Positions 15,541 through 23,572 of a DNA stretch of 38,335 nucleotides are shown here, one piece after another (position 1 is the first letter of the stretch; every line of letters begins with the position of its first letter). The translations under genes and the position numbers were made by a program. The DNA comes from an uncultured Sulfolobales archaeon. GTDB taxonomy: Archaea; Thermoproteota; Thermoprotei_A; Sulfolobales; Desulfurococcaceae. Location of the stretch: NCBI GenBank assembly GCA_938045475.1, contig CALIML010000020.1:1-38335 (forward strand), read 5' to 3'. The notes below the pieces were generated by a model. The model saw only the letters and a program-made list of their open reading frames with translations, was not told the origin of the DNA and did not search any database.

Positions 15541-15720
15541 CTACGTAGCCTCCTTTATGGATTTATGCAGCTCCCGTATTTCACCAGCCTCCTCCCCCGT
15601 CAGGTGAGCCCACTCCAAGCCTTCATGAAATCATCTGAAGCTCTCGTAGAGCGCTCCTTTCGAGGCATAGGCCACCCCACATCTGGAGCACTCCCACCAG
15701 CGCTCAATCCCGTTAAAAAA
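15541..15720 (-). pseudogene. possible relic of a small zinc-finger protein, interrupted by TGA
   Basis: In the 328-base gap before Sua5, one minus-strand frame reads WWECSRCGVAYASKGALYE, then after a TGA (15633-15631) continues in the same frame for 30 codons (FHEGLEWAHLTGEEAG and on) to a TAG at 15541. The first part has CxxC and the second has two histidines seven apart, a spacing like a small zinc finger. There is no ATG, GTG or TTG before the cysteines. It may be a decayed gene, or chance openness in a GC-rich stretch. Confidence 0.3.
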
Positions 15721-15775
15721 CTATTTAAGTCCTTCTATAGAACTGCTGGCTACGGCGTGAGGGAATGGAGTTAAG

Positions 15776-16855
15776 TTGGTTGAGACGAGAATTATTAAAG
15801 TAGATCCATTTAACCCCAGCGCTGAAGCTATTGCTGAGGCAGCTGAAGTACTGAGGAGAGGGGGCTTAGTTGCTTTTCCAACAGAGACTGTCTACGGACT
15901 TGGAGCGCTGGCCTACTTGAGGGAAAGCGTCCTAAGGATATTTAGAGTTAAGAAAAGGCCTCTCGACAACCCGCTCATAGTCCACATATCTAAGCTGAGT
16001 GCCTTAGGCCTAGTGGCTAGAGACGTGCCTGAAGAAGCTTTAATAATAGCTGAGAAGCTATGGCCGGGCCCAGTTACGCTAGTCCTCTGGAAGAGCGATA
16101 GTATTCCAAGTGAAGTGACTGCTGGCTTACCGAAGGTTGCAGTTAGAATGCCAGCCCATAGAGCAGCCCTTATGCTTATAGATAGCGTTAATGCACCAAT
16201 AGCTGCTCCCAGCGCTAATTTATCCGGCAGGCCGTCGCCTACTTCAGCCGACCACGTCATTAAGGACTTCTATGGATCCATAGATTTAGTGATTGATGCA
16301 GGTGAAACACTCCATGGAGTTGAGTCAACTATAATAGATCTAACTGTTAAGCCACCATTATTGCTAAGGCCTGGGGCTTTATCAGTTGAAGAACTTGAGA
16401 GAGTTCTCGGCGTAGAGGTAGCTATTCCGCCATTCGCTAGAGGGCTTGTTGAAGCAAGCATAGCACTAGCACCGGGAACGAAGTATAGGCACTATGCGCC
16501 GAGAGCGGACATGGCTTTAGTTGAGTCAAGGAGTTACGACAACTTAATGAAGATCGTCAGCTTAGTTAGAGACATAGCGTTAGAGAGCATGCGTAAAGGA
16601 GTAAGCGTAGGCATATTGTGCAGCGATGAAACATGCAGCTACTACACCGATCTTGGAGCAGTAGTCAAAAGCCTCGGCTCTAGAAGCAATCTATTTCAAG
16701 TAGCTAAAAACCTCTTTAAGTCTATGAGGGAGCTAGATGAAGCTGGGGTAAGCTTCATAATAGCTGAAGGCTTTGAGGAAAGAGGGCTGGGTTTAACAAT
16801 AATGAATAGACTTAGAAAGGCCTCTGGACACAACATTATTACAGCCGATCAATAG
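15776..16855 (+). CDS. sua5: L-threonylcarbamoyladenylate synthase, Sua5 type
   Basis: Makes threonylcarbamoyl-AMP from threonine, bicarbonate and ATP for the t6A37 modification of ANN-decoding tRNAs. The N-terminal YrdC domain (residues 1-205) shows GGLVAFPTETVYGLG, RVKKRPLDNPLIVHI and AAPSANLSGRPSPTSA. A linker with TKYRHYAPRADM follows, then a Sua5-specific C-terminal domain to residue 359. This is the long Sua5 form and not the short YrdC form. TTG start with GGAG eight bases before it; a TATA-like CTATTTAAG (15721-15729) precedes it. Confidence 0.94.
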   Translation: MVETRIIKVDPFNPSAEAIAEAAEVLRRGGLVAFPTETVYGLGALAYLRESVLRIFRVKKRPLDNPLIVHISKLSALGLVARDVPEEALIIAEKLWPGPVTLVLWKSDSIPSEVTAGLPKVAVRMPAHRAALMLIDSVNAPIAAPSANLSGRPSPTSADHVIKDFYGSIDLVIDAGETLHGVESTIIDLTVKPPLLLRPGALSVEELERVLGVEVAIPPFARGLVEASIALAPGTKYRHYAPRADMALVESRSYDNLMKIVSLVRDIALESMRKGVSVGILCSDETCSYYTDLGAVVKSLGSRSNLFQVAKNLFKSMRELDEAGVSFIIAEGFEERGLGLTIMNRLRKASGHNIITADQ

Positions 16856-16927
16856 ACTTTAACTAAGATCGCTTAAAAACCATCCCCCTGCTTCAAAGAA
16901 CTCGAAACCCTCCAGAACTCTGTTTTA

Positions 16928-17002
16928 TGGGCCCGCTGGGATTTGAACCCAGGGCCTCCGCCGTGTCAGGGCGGCGTCCTAGCCAGGCTAGACGACGGGC
17001 CC
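16928..17002 (-). tRNA. tRNA-Val (anticodon GAC)
   Basis: Full cloverleaf of 75 nt on the minus strand: acceptor GGGCCCG/CGGGCCC, D-arm GTCT/GGAC with AGCCTGGCTA loop, anticodon arm CCGCC-CTGACAC-GGCGG, T-arm CTGGG-TTCAAAT-CCCAG, discriminator A. The loop gives anticodon GAC. No intron or CCA. A TATA-like element at about 17033-17041 lies upstream. Confidence 0.96.
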
Positions 17003-17061
17003 TACTGCAGCTTCTCTTAGTTAACTAGATGTTTTAAATATTTTTCAAAGATTTCAATATC

Positions 17062-17400
17062 GACGCAGCATGGGGACCTCAATAGATTGGTAAATCATTT
17101 TGTAAGCGTTTCCCCACTAAAGGTGCTTAGCTTTGCAAGTATCTGCATCTCCATTAGTGGTGTTGGCCCTGCATGCGGGATCCTTGCCCCACTAGCTGGG
17201 TGTGGAGCCTTGTTGAGCATAACGCACTAGCCCCCACCTGAGAGATGTCCTGCTGCAAAGCGAATCAAAGCCCATACTCAAGCTGTACAAGGCACAGCCT
17301 TTGGCTTACCCATAGTGGAGGGCTTTCGGAGAGTAGCGTAGCCTCATTCAATTGGGCTCAGCGGCTACCCATGAACTCACAGAGAAGTCACTCCTATAAA
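17062..17400 (+). other. gene-free, hairpin-rich interval; possible structured RNA
   Basis: No credible protein frame lies between tRNA-Val and tRNA-Asn. The tRNA-Val TATA element read in the other direction predicts rightward transcription from about 17062. Stems include TGGGGA (17071-17076) with TCCCCA (17111-17116), CCACTAA (17114-17120) with TTAGTGG (17154-17160), which compete for the same bases, and GTAGCC/GGCTAC around 17336-17367. A second TATA-like CTATAAA near 17393 could start a short transcript at about 17422. No RNA family could be assigned. Confidence 0.3.
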
Positions 17401-17519
17401 CGAGGCAGAGGTCCATGAGTACTAACGAGGAATGAGTTTGATATGAACTGAAAGATGAGCATTCAGGGATAAACTCCTCAAAAGTATATTAGGAAATCCT
17501 ATTGAATCACATTAATTGA

Positions 17520-17622
17520 GCCGGGGTAGCTCAGCCAGGTAGAGCGCCGGGCTGTTACCATTAACTCGGGTTTGGAACTGGCGGATACCCGGTGGCCCGG
17601 GGTTCAAATCCCCGCCCCGGCG
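17520..17622 (+). tRNA. tRNA-Asn (anticodon GTT), intron-containing
   Basis: Acceptor GCCGGGG/CCCCGGC, D-arm GCTC/GAGC, anticodon stem CCGGG (17547-17551) with CCCGG (17588-17592), T-arm CGGGG-TTCAAAT-CCCCG, discriminator G. The anticodon loop reads CTGTTA, then 29 extra bases, then A; the mature tRNA would be 74 nt with anticodon GTT. A TATA-like AGTATATTAG (about 17482-17491) precedes it. Confidence 0.94.
17558..17586 (+). other. 29-nt tRNA intron
   Basis: Inserted at the canonical archaeal position one base 3' of the anticodon (between 37 and 38). It would be removed by the splicing endonuclease through a bulge-helix-bulge; the exact ends are inferred from the mature loop length. Confidence 0.75.
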
Positions 17623-17667
17623 TTTCAGGAGTTAAATATATATTGTTCTCTAAGCGATTCTTAAAGT

Positions 17668-17733
17668 GCCCGATGACTGTGGAATCCGGGTTTAAAGCTG
17701 AAGGGATGTTGATAAGGCCCGCATAGTTGAGGG
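17668..17733 (+). ncRNA. weaker C/D-box-like small RNA candidate
   Basis: A TATA-like TTAAATATATA (about 17632-17642) predicts transcription near 17665. There follow a C-box-like CCGATGA (17670-17676), D' CTGA (17698-17701), C' ATGTTGA (17706-17712) and D-like TTGA (17727-17730), with CCC/GGG able to close the ends. The second guide would be TAAGGCCCGCATAG. The first guide interval (21 nt) is longer than usual and two boxes deviate from consensus, so this is tentative. Confidence 0.35.
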
Positions 17734-17753
17734 AGTACTGCACTACGTAGTGA

Positions 17754-18353
17754 TCAAACGCTTTTTCTCCACAACTCCCTTAAGTGCCTTCTCTTAAGAG
17801 TATAGCTCTCCCTCCCAAGGAACTTGTATACAGTGCTGTGTTTTCTACCTCTTATGAGCATCTCTATTGCTTCCTTAGCTAAGTTCGCTGACTCATAGTC
17901 TCCTATTACGGCTACAGCGTCTTCATATACAGCTATGTCTGAGTCCGTTAATTCCTCTATGACTCTTCTAGCCTTCCCCTCCTCACCTATGATTCTCCCC
18001 TTTATTCTAGCTAAGTGATTTGGCCTATCCCCCGCATAGAGCTTTAAGTCTATAGTCATAATTACGTAGTCTTCGTCAAGAAGTTTAAACGCTTTCTCAG
18101 GATTGAATCCACTTGCTATAGCTCTAACTACATCGCGGGCCTTCAGTAAGTTCGCTAGTGGAGTACTTGGAGAAGCAGGCTCTATTATTACTGAGCCAGT
18201 AGTTGAGTCAACTGTAATTAGTGTTTGAGTAAGCCTCATTAACTCCTCTTTAACTCCCCCTCCTTCACCTATCAATACTCCAACTCTCTCTACAGGAATT
18301 TTTTCATAAAGCCTCGTTACTCCTGGGATAAATCCTCCTTCACTCCTCGACAA
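17754..18353 (-). CDS. Dim2/Pno1-like KH-domain RNA-binding protein
   Basis: Archaeal homologue of Pno1/Dim2, a 40S assembly factor that binds the 3' end of 16S rRNA and aIF2-alpha. The 199-residue protein has two KH-like domains: VGVLIGEGGGVKEEL at about 24-38 and RIKGRIIGEEGKARRVIEELT at about 117-137, each with a GxxG-type loop. The C-terminus is basic. TTG start at 18353 lies inside the end of rio1 (37-base overlap) and is fixed by AAGGAGGT seven bases before it. It is last in the aIF2-beta operon, next to RIO1, consistent with a shared role in small-subunit maturation. Confidence 0.9.
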   Translation of the reverse strand: MSRSEGGFIPGVTRLYEKIPVERVGVLIGEGGGVKEELMRLTQTLITVDSTTGSVIIEPASPSTPLANLLKARDVVRAIASGFNPEKAFKLLDEDYVIMTIDLKLYAGDRPNHLARIKGRIIGEEGKARRVIEELTDSDIAVYEDAVAVIGDYESANLAKEAIEMLIRGRKHSTVYKFLGRESYTLKRRHLRELWRKSV

Positions 18354-19120
18354 GATCTTACCTCCTTCAAGATGTCTTTAAAGTCCGCAACTTCTAAGCC
18401 CACTTCGCTGTAGAAGAAATCGTATATATTCCTTATATCTCTAACGAGGAACTCTTCTGCATAAGGATGATCTATGCTTACGGACTGGCTAACGTCAATT
18501 ATTACAGGCACTCCGCCGGGCTTAACCATGACGTTGAACTCCGATAAATCTGCGTGGACAAGCTTAGCTAAGCAATAAATCTTTTTAATTTCTTCAATTA
18601 ATAGCTCATACACCTTGAGCAATTCCTCACGGCTAAGCTCTTTCCAGACTTCCTTCAATAGAGGATACCTAAGGCCTTCTTCACCTATAAACTCCATTAC
18701 GAGAACGTTGTTAAGCACAGCAATAGGCTTTGGGACTCTCACTCCTACTTCATACATTCTCTTTAAGTTCCTGAACTCCTTCTTAGCCCATAGGTATATT
18801 AGTCTCCTAATTCCTCCAATATTGACTCCATTGAATCTCGGATCACCTGCAATATACTTAACAACCCCCTTCCTAAATTCAGCCGTTGAAGTCAAGTATA
18901 TCTTGACGGCCAAGGGGTCTTTGTTAAAGCTATATGCTAAGTAGATGCGGGCCTCTTTACCAGCACTTATTACTCCATTCACTCTCCTCAATACTCTTCT
19001 CTTCATTAGCTCGTAAATAGTCATAACTGTCTTGGTATCAAATACTTCCTCCACAGTCTCAAAAAGATCCTTATCCTTAATCCTCCTCTCCCTGGATCCT
19101 TTGGATAATTCATTTGTCAA
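18317..19120 (-). CDS. rio1: RIO1-type serine/threonine protein kinase
   Basis: Atypical kinase/ATPase that acts in late small-subunit maturation. The 267-residue protein has the flexible P-loop-like ISAGKEARIYLAYS near 51-64, the ATP-binding lysine in LAVKIY, the catalytic loop LVHADLSEFNVMV near 190-202 and the metal-binding VIIDVSQSVSIDHP near 210-223. It is complete. Starts four bases inside the end of the aIF1A gene and overlaps the Dim2 gene at its end, so all three are translationally coupled. Confidence 0.95.
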   Translation of the reverse strand: MTNELSKGSRERRIKDKDLFETVEEVFDTKTVMTIYELMKRRVLRRVNGVISAGKEARIYLAYSFNKDPLAVKIYLTSTAEFRKGVVKYIAGDPRFNGVNIGGIRRLIYLWAKKEFRNLKRMYEVGVRVPKPIAVLNNVLVMEFIGEEGLRYPLLKEVWKELSREELLKVYELLIEEIKKIYCLAKLVHADLSEFNVMVKPGGVPVIIDVSQSVSIDHPYAEEFLVRDIRNIYDFFYSEVGLEVADFKDILKEVRSCRGVKEDLSQE

Positions 19121-19449
19121 AACGTTCCACTCAAAGCCTCCAAGAACTCCTTAGTGATTATCTTCATTTCAAGAAGTTTCTCTATGTCGTCACTGCTGTA
19201 CCTGCAGACAACGTCGCCTCTCCTAGGGTCTATATCCCATAGGGACACTAGAATTATGTCGCCTTCCCTAAGCCACTCCTTCCTCCTCATTTTCCCAGGT
19301 ATTCTAATCTTCCTCTCCTCTCCATCGCTGCATCTAGCCAGCAGGTAGTTTGCACCAAGGAATTTAGTTATTCCACAAACGACTTCTCCTTCCCCTGGAA
19401 GCAACGGCTCTTTACTCAATTCTTTCTCCTCTCTACTCTTCTTAGGCAA
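19117..19449 (-). CDS. eif1A: translation initiation factor aIF1A
   Basis: S1/OB-fold factor of 110 residues that occupies the A site during archaeal initiation. The OB domain runs from GEVVCGITKFLGANYLLARCSDGEERKIRIPGKMRRKEWL to IILVSLWDIDPRRGDVVCRY, both family blocks. Charged N-terminus and a short C-terminal helix. Its ATG (19449) follows the NMD3 stop directly and its stop overlaps the rio1 start. Confidence 0.96.
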   Translation of the reverse strand: MPKKSREEKELSKEPLLPGEGEVVCGITKFLGANYLLARCSDGEERKIRIPGKMRRKEWLREGDIILVSLWDIDPRRGDVVCRYSSDDIEKLLEMKIITKEFLEALSGTF

Positions 19450-20523
19450 TTAATCCACCTCCTCTCTTATTACATAAGTTCTTCCACCCATAATATACCC
19501 CTTCACTCTATCTCCATTCTTTAAGCCAACTAAGTGCTCATTGATGGGGTGTTCAATTAATTCCCCTGTTTCTTCATTAAGCAAGTAGAGTGTATTTAAA
19601 GATCTTCCTACTACAGTGAGCTTTTTCTCAACTGCTTCACTTAACTTCTTTAATCTCCCACTCCAATACTCCTTAAGTGGAACAGATCTTTTTTCACCGC
19701 TTTCAAGCATTATTAGATCTATGAAGCCATTCCTAGTCCCACGCACTAAGGACACTGACCCGCGGTAATTCACTAGATCCATTTTATCTATGTCGGGGAA
19801 TCTTACGGATATTGTAGTTACACCTACGTCTCTGCCCCTTGAGTAGTCTCGCTTAGTTAGCTTAAATGACTCAACGATCTTTGCTCCAGCAGTTTTCTCA
19901 ATTAATTGAGCTACTCTGTGTGCTGTAGCAACTGAAAGAAACTTTACATCCACTCCGCTTCTATCTTCAGTTAGCTCAACGACGTCTTGCGATATAAGTG
20001 GATCGCTTAATAACTTGCTTATATAATCCTTCTCCCTGTTGAGTAGGCATCCTCTAGCGCTTCTAAACTGCACTACGGCTGAGTAAGATCTGCTAGCCCT
20101 CCTAGAACACGTGGGGCAGGTTGTTTTACGAACTCTATATTTAACTTTAAAATAGGCTTTAGCAATCATTGAACCCCCTATTAGCGCTGTTGCGCCAACC
20201 ACTGCTTCACTCAACCCCCTCCCCGCGGCTTGGGACACCTTTACTTCATCTACTTCAATTAACTCCGCTCGCTCATCAATGAAGCGGCGTTGGTCACTCA
20301 ATACGATTCTCCTGAGAGCTTCACTAAGGGATGGAAGCTCAGCCCACTTACCATGGATCTTCCACGAGCCGCACTTACTGCATTGCTCAAGTTCTAGAGC
20401 TGGAGTACTCTTAGCCACCCCCTTTATCTCCATGAAGCAGTTTAAGCAATAACCTCCTAGAAGTAGCTCTTCTTCACTCAACTCCTTGCCGCAGGCAATG
20501 CAGTGCCTAGTCAATTCACTCAA
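19450..20523 (-). CDS. NMD3-family ribosome-associated protein
   Basis: Archaeal relative of the eukaryotic 60S export adaptor NMD3. The 357-residue protein has zinc knuckles HCIACGKE, YCLNCF, EQCSKCG and TTCPTCS in its first 140 residues and the family segment VKFLSVATAHRVAQLIEKTAGAKI near 190. Archaea have no nuclear export, so a role in large-subunit handling is inferred. It overlaps the DUF424 gene by eight bases and is followed at once by aIF1A. Confidence 0.87.
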   Translation of the reverse strand: MSELTRHCIACGKELSEEELLLGGYCLNCFMEIKGVAKSTPALELEQCSKCGSWKIHGKWAELPSLSEALRRIVLSDQRRFIDERAELIEVDEVKVSQAAGRGLSEAVVGATALIGGSMIAKAYFKVKYRVRKTTCPTCSRRASRSYSAVVQFRSARGCLLNREKDYISKLLSDPLISQDVVELTEDRSGVDVKFLSVATAHRVAQLIEKTAGAKIVESFKLTKRDYSRGRDVGVTTISVRFPDIDKMDLVNYRGSVSLVRGTRNGFIDLIMLESGEKRSVPLKEYWSGRLKKLSEAVEKKLTVVGRSLNTLYLLNEETGELIEHPINEHLVGLKNGDRVKGYIMGGRTYVIREEVD

Positions 20524-20830
20524 CCTTAACTACCTGTGCATGGGGGACTCCCTGAAAGTACTTGACTGCATCCCTGCATATGAGGCCTCTTCTAACAGCC
20601 TCTTCAACAGCTCTGCGGCCAACTATATTAGCTATAGTTGATCTTTCAACTAAATCCATTGCTTCATCTAAGCTAACTCTTCTACCCAAGTAGAAAGCCG
20701 GGTCTACGTATAGCTTCACTCCCCCCTCCTCTAGAGTTACTCCAAGAACTTCTTCATCGCATACGGCTAGAATCGTTTCACCGTAGTTAGTGAATTCCCT
20801 TACGTACACAAGCCCGCCGCGGTTAGACAT
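20516..20830 (-). CDS. DUF424-family protein
   Basis: Archaeal-specific protein of 104 residues. The family pattern is visible: VCDEEVLGVTLEEGGVKLYVDPAFYLGR, then DLVERSTIANIVGRRAVEEAVRRG and a closing VPHAQVVKV. Function is not established. It sits between aIF2-beta (12 bases away) and NMD3 (overlap), an arrangement that links it to translation. Confidence 0.88.
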   Translation of the reverse strand: MSNRGGLVYVREFTNYGETILAVCDEEVLGVTLEEGGVKLYVDPAFYLGRRVSLDEAMDLVERSTIANIVGRRAVEEAVRRGLICRDAVKYFQGVPHAQVVKVE

Positions 20831-20842
20831 TCTTTAACACCT

Positions 20843-21283
20843 TTAGAATGAAGGGAGAGTCGTTTCAGCACTGCACGCTAAGCACCTTAACTTAAAGGCC
20901 TTCTTACTCTTCTCCAGCACTGTGTGTATTGAGCCGCAAGTAGGGCATTTAACGTATGCATCCACAAATCTCTTCAAGAGCTTATCTAAGACTTGTGCTG
21001 AAAACTTGCCGCTGAGGATTAAGTTGCCGGCTTCATCTATTGATCCTGCTGCAGCTAACTCCTTAACTAAATACTTCATTAATAGCTTCTCATCTCTGCC
21101 GATTGCGTGAGCCATGTTCCTAAAGTTCTTAAATATAGTCTTCGTGCCAACAGCTATGGTCTCTATGTTGGGCAGTTCAAAGACTACTCCTTTACTAGGA
21201 TCTCTAACGGGTATTTTGCTGAATGCCCTGTCCAAAAGCTCTTCATAGCTATAGCCCCTGACTTTCTTCAGCAATCCCTTCAC
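20843..21283 (-). CDS. eif2b: translation initiation factor aIF2 subunit beta
   Basis: Part of the heterotrimer that brings initiator tRNA to the small subunit. The core has the KTIFKNFRNMAHAIGRDEKLLMKYLVKEL segment and a C-terminal zinc ribbon, CPTCG and CLACS. GTG at 21283 (146 residues) is preferred: AAGGA lies six bases before it and a TATA-like TTTAATAAAT (about 21320-21330) predicts transcription near 21299. TTG at 21310 would lie upstream of that site. It is the first gene of the aIF2-beta, DUF424, NMD3, aIF1A, RIO1, Dim2 operon. Confidence 0.94.
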   Translation of the reverse strand: MKGLLKKVRGYSYEELLDRAFSKIPVRDPSKGVVFELPNIETIAVGTKTIFKNFRNMAHAIGRDEKLLMKYLVKELAAAGSIDEAGNLILSGKFSAQVLDKLLKRFVDAYVKCPTCGSIHTVLEKSKKAFKLRCLACSAETTLPSF

Positions 21284-21412
21284 CGCTAGTCCTTCAAGTA
21301 CTGTAAGCAAAAACCATTTATTAAAGGTTTAGTAAGCAAAGTCTGATTGCAGAAATGGAATCCCCAACGCTTTTAGGGCGGTAAGCTATTAGAGTTCTTG
21401 GAGAACCAGCCT

Positions 21413-22696
21413 ATGGCTAGAGTGTACATAGAGACTTACGGCTGTGCACTGAATAGAGGAGACACAGGTTTAATCATAGATGTGCTGAGGAGTAGGGGGC
21501 ACACTATAGTTGAAAGACTTGAGGAAGCAGAGGTATTCATAGTAAATACGTGCACTGTGAGAAGCGAGACTGAGAGCAGAATGATCGATAGAATAAAGGC
21601 TCTTAAAGAAATTGCCGCAGCAAGCGGAGGCAAGCTAGTAGTAGCTGGCTGCATGGCTAAAGCCCAGCCCTACTTAGTTGCTAAAGCAGTGCCTGAAGCA
21701 AGCATCGTCTCCCCCCAAAATGCTTCAAGAATATACTTGGCGGTAGAGTCTCCTTCAAGAACTCTTCTGCTAGTTGGTGAAAGAGATAGAGCTGTTGTAG
21801 CTAAATGCCTCATGGATAGAGTGGGGTTAATAGCTATTCAAGAAGGGTGTTTAGGGAACTGCAGCTTCTGCATAGTGAAAAACGCTAGGAGGAGAATAGT
21901 TAGCTACCCCTTAGAAGCTGTAGTTAAAGCAGCCGAAGACTTAGTGTCGCTAGGCGCTGTAGAAATAGAGTTAGCAGGCCAAGACACAGGGGTCTACGGC
22001 CTAGACATATATGGTAAGCAAGCGCTGCCATTGCTAATTAAAAGCGTTGCTGAAGTAAGCGGGGACTTCATGGTTAGAGTAGGCATGCTTAATCCAAACA
22101 CTATCATACCAATAGTAGATGAATTGATGGATGCATTAAGGCATAGGAAGGTCTATAAGTTCCTACACATACCAATTCAGAGCGGTAGCGATAGAGTATT
22201 AAGGGCTATGAACAGAAGCTATACTGTAGATGAATGCAGATCCTTAATTAAGGAACTAAGATCTAAGGTGCCGGACATAGCGATCGCTACAGATATCATT
22301 GTTGGACACCCAGGTGAAAGCGATGAGGATTTTGAGGAAACTCTAAGAATAGTGGAGGAGCTGGATTTTGATAGAGTGCATATAGCGCAATATACCTCTA
22401 GATCTAATACTGCTTCAGCTGCATTAAGACAAGTGAACAGTAAGTTGAGGAAGAAGAGGTTGAGGAATTTGAATAAGGTGGTAGAGAGAGTCTGCTTCAA
22501 GAAGCATGAAGCTATGGTGGGCTCTATAGTAGAGGCTTTTGTAACTGAGAAAAAGGGGGATTCATATACGGCTAGAACCATTAACTACACTCCATTAGTC
22601 TTTAAGAGCGGAAGCGACTTAAGGGGTAAATGGGTTGAAATACTAGTGAAGTCTGCAACGTTCTTTGACTTAAGAGGAGAAGTCGTGTCCACTTAA
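21413..22696 (+). CDS. tRNA t6A37 methylthiotransferase (MtaB/CDKAL1-type radical SAM enzyme)
   Basis: Adds a methylthio group to t6A37 of tRNA, downstream of the Sua5 pathway. Domains: N-terminal methylthiotransferase domain (YIETYGCALNRGD, then NTCTVRSETESR and AGCMAKAQ, three cysteines for the second cluster), radical SAM core with QEGCLGNCSFCIVKNARR, HIPIQSGSDRVLRAMNRSY, and a C-terminal TRAM domain with VEAFVTEKKGDSYTART. ATG 21413 is chosen since it yields MARVYIETYGC with GGAG nine bases upstream; TTG at 21398 has no site. Length 427 is normal. Confidence 0.92.
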   Translation: MARVYIETYGCALNRGDTGLIIDVLRSRGHTIVERLEEAEVFIVNTCTVRSETESRMIDRIKALKEIAAASGGKLVVAGCMAKAQPYLVAKAVPEASIVSPQNASRIYLAVESPSRTLLLVGERDRAVVAKCLMDRVGLIAIQEGCLGNCSFCIVKNARRRIVSYPLEAVVKAAEDLVSLGAVEIELAGQDTGVYGLDIYGKQALPLLIKSVAEVSGDFMVRVGMLNPNTIIPIVDELMDALRHRKVYKFLHIPIQSGSDRVLRAMNRSYTVDECRSLIKELRSKVPDIAIATDIIVGHPGESDEDFEETLRIVEELDFDRVHIAQYTSRSNTASAALRQVNSKLRKKRLRNLNKVVERVCFKKHEAMVGSIVEAFVTEKKGDSYTARTINYTPLVFKSGSDLRGKWVEILVKSATFFDLRGEVVST

Positions 22697-22729
22697 TAGG
22701 CTTTTCTCAGCGCTGAGGAAGCTGGGCTT

Positions 22730-23569
22730 TTAGACGTAATTAATGCTGTTCACTACTTCAACGTAGACTATTTCTCCATAGTTAGAGATCATGTACTTAG
22801 TTAATTCATATGTACTGCCTCTCTTAATTGGAAGAGATAGAGGCTTAAACCTCAGGATAAGTAGTGCTTCACCTTTATCAACATCTATTTTCTCAACGCA
22901 GCTGCCCTCTTTGTCGAGACTAAAGGGGATTTTCTGCGGGACCTCCTTCGATATCCTGTCCACCAATGAGCTTATTTCCTCGCTAATCCTAGATCTATCG
23001 GTAAACAATGTCTTCACTCTTAACGACACTAGCGCAGGTGTCTCAATAGTTACTGAGCCTGCGAGAAGAGTGTTCGGTATATAGATCTTGTTTCCATAGA
23101 GGTCCTCGACTTCCGCTCCATGCATGTGGACTTCATTTATGCGGCCAAACACTCTGTAGCCGTATTTAGGTATTGAAATGACTATAGGCCTCCCTCTAGG
23201 GTACTTGGACGCCATGATGTAGAAGTAAGCCAGGAACTCCCTCACATCGTAGAAGAATATGATTATAAACGTTGCTAACACGAGGCCTATTACGTACACT
23301 ATAGGCATTGCAGGCAAGTACATGTAGAGTAGGCAACTTAAGTAAACCAATATTATTGTGTAATCGATTGCTTTCGAAAGAATGTACTTTGCTGAAAGGC
23401 TTAAGACTCTTCTTGCATGCATCGCACCTACGAGTCTATTAACTAGGAGCCTAAGCACTAGAAGTGCCAGTAGGATAAGTATGGCTGGCAAAGCCTTCCA
23501 AAGGATTTCCTCCAGTATTTTCCAGGAAATGAAGGCTGTTGGAAGTTTGCCGCCTACTTCATCACTCAT
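22730..23569 (-). CDS. MscS-type mechanosensitive ion channel
   Basis: Small-conductance channel that releases solutes under hypo-osmotic stress. The 279-residue protein has about three hydrophobic segments (25-50, 75-92, 95-112) followed by a YDVREFLAYFYIMASKYPRGR region and the beta domain RINEVHMHGAEVEDLYGNKIYIPNTLL, the MscS pattern. ATG 23569 lies three bases after the TrkA-like gene stop. Position next to potassium uptake genes implies one osmotic response unit. Confidence 0.85.
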   Translation of the reverse strand: MSDEVGGKLPTAFISWKILEEILWKALPAILILLALLVLRLLVNRLVGAMHARRVLSLSAKYILSKAIDYTIILVYLSCLLYMYLPAMPIVYVIGLVLATFIIIFFYDVREFLAYFYIMASKYPRGRPIVISIPKYGYRVFGRINEVHMHGAEVEDLYGNKIYIPNTLLAGSVTIETPALVSLRVKTLFTDRSRISEEISSLVDRISKEVPQKIPFSLDKEGSCVEKIDVDKGEALLILRFKPLSLPIKRGSTYELTKYMISNYGEIVYVEVVNSINYV

Positions 23570-23572
23570 AAG

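Noticed and set aside
15541-15720. Selenocysteine or read-through at the in-frame TGA
   Set aside because: Crenarchaea are not known to use selenocysteine, TGA is a normal stop here (for example rpl11), and no start codon precedes the frame.
17422-17480. C/D-box RNA just before tRNA-Asn
   Set aside because: It has CTGA and an AGATGAG-like element, but no second D box; only a GAGTTT/AAACTC stem is clear.
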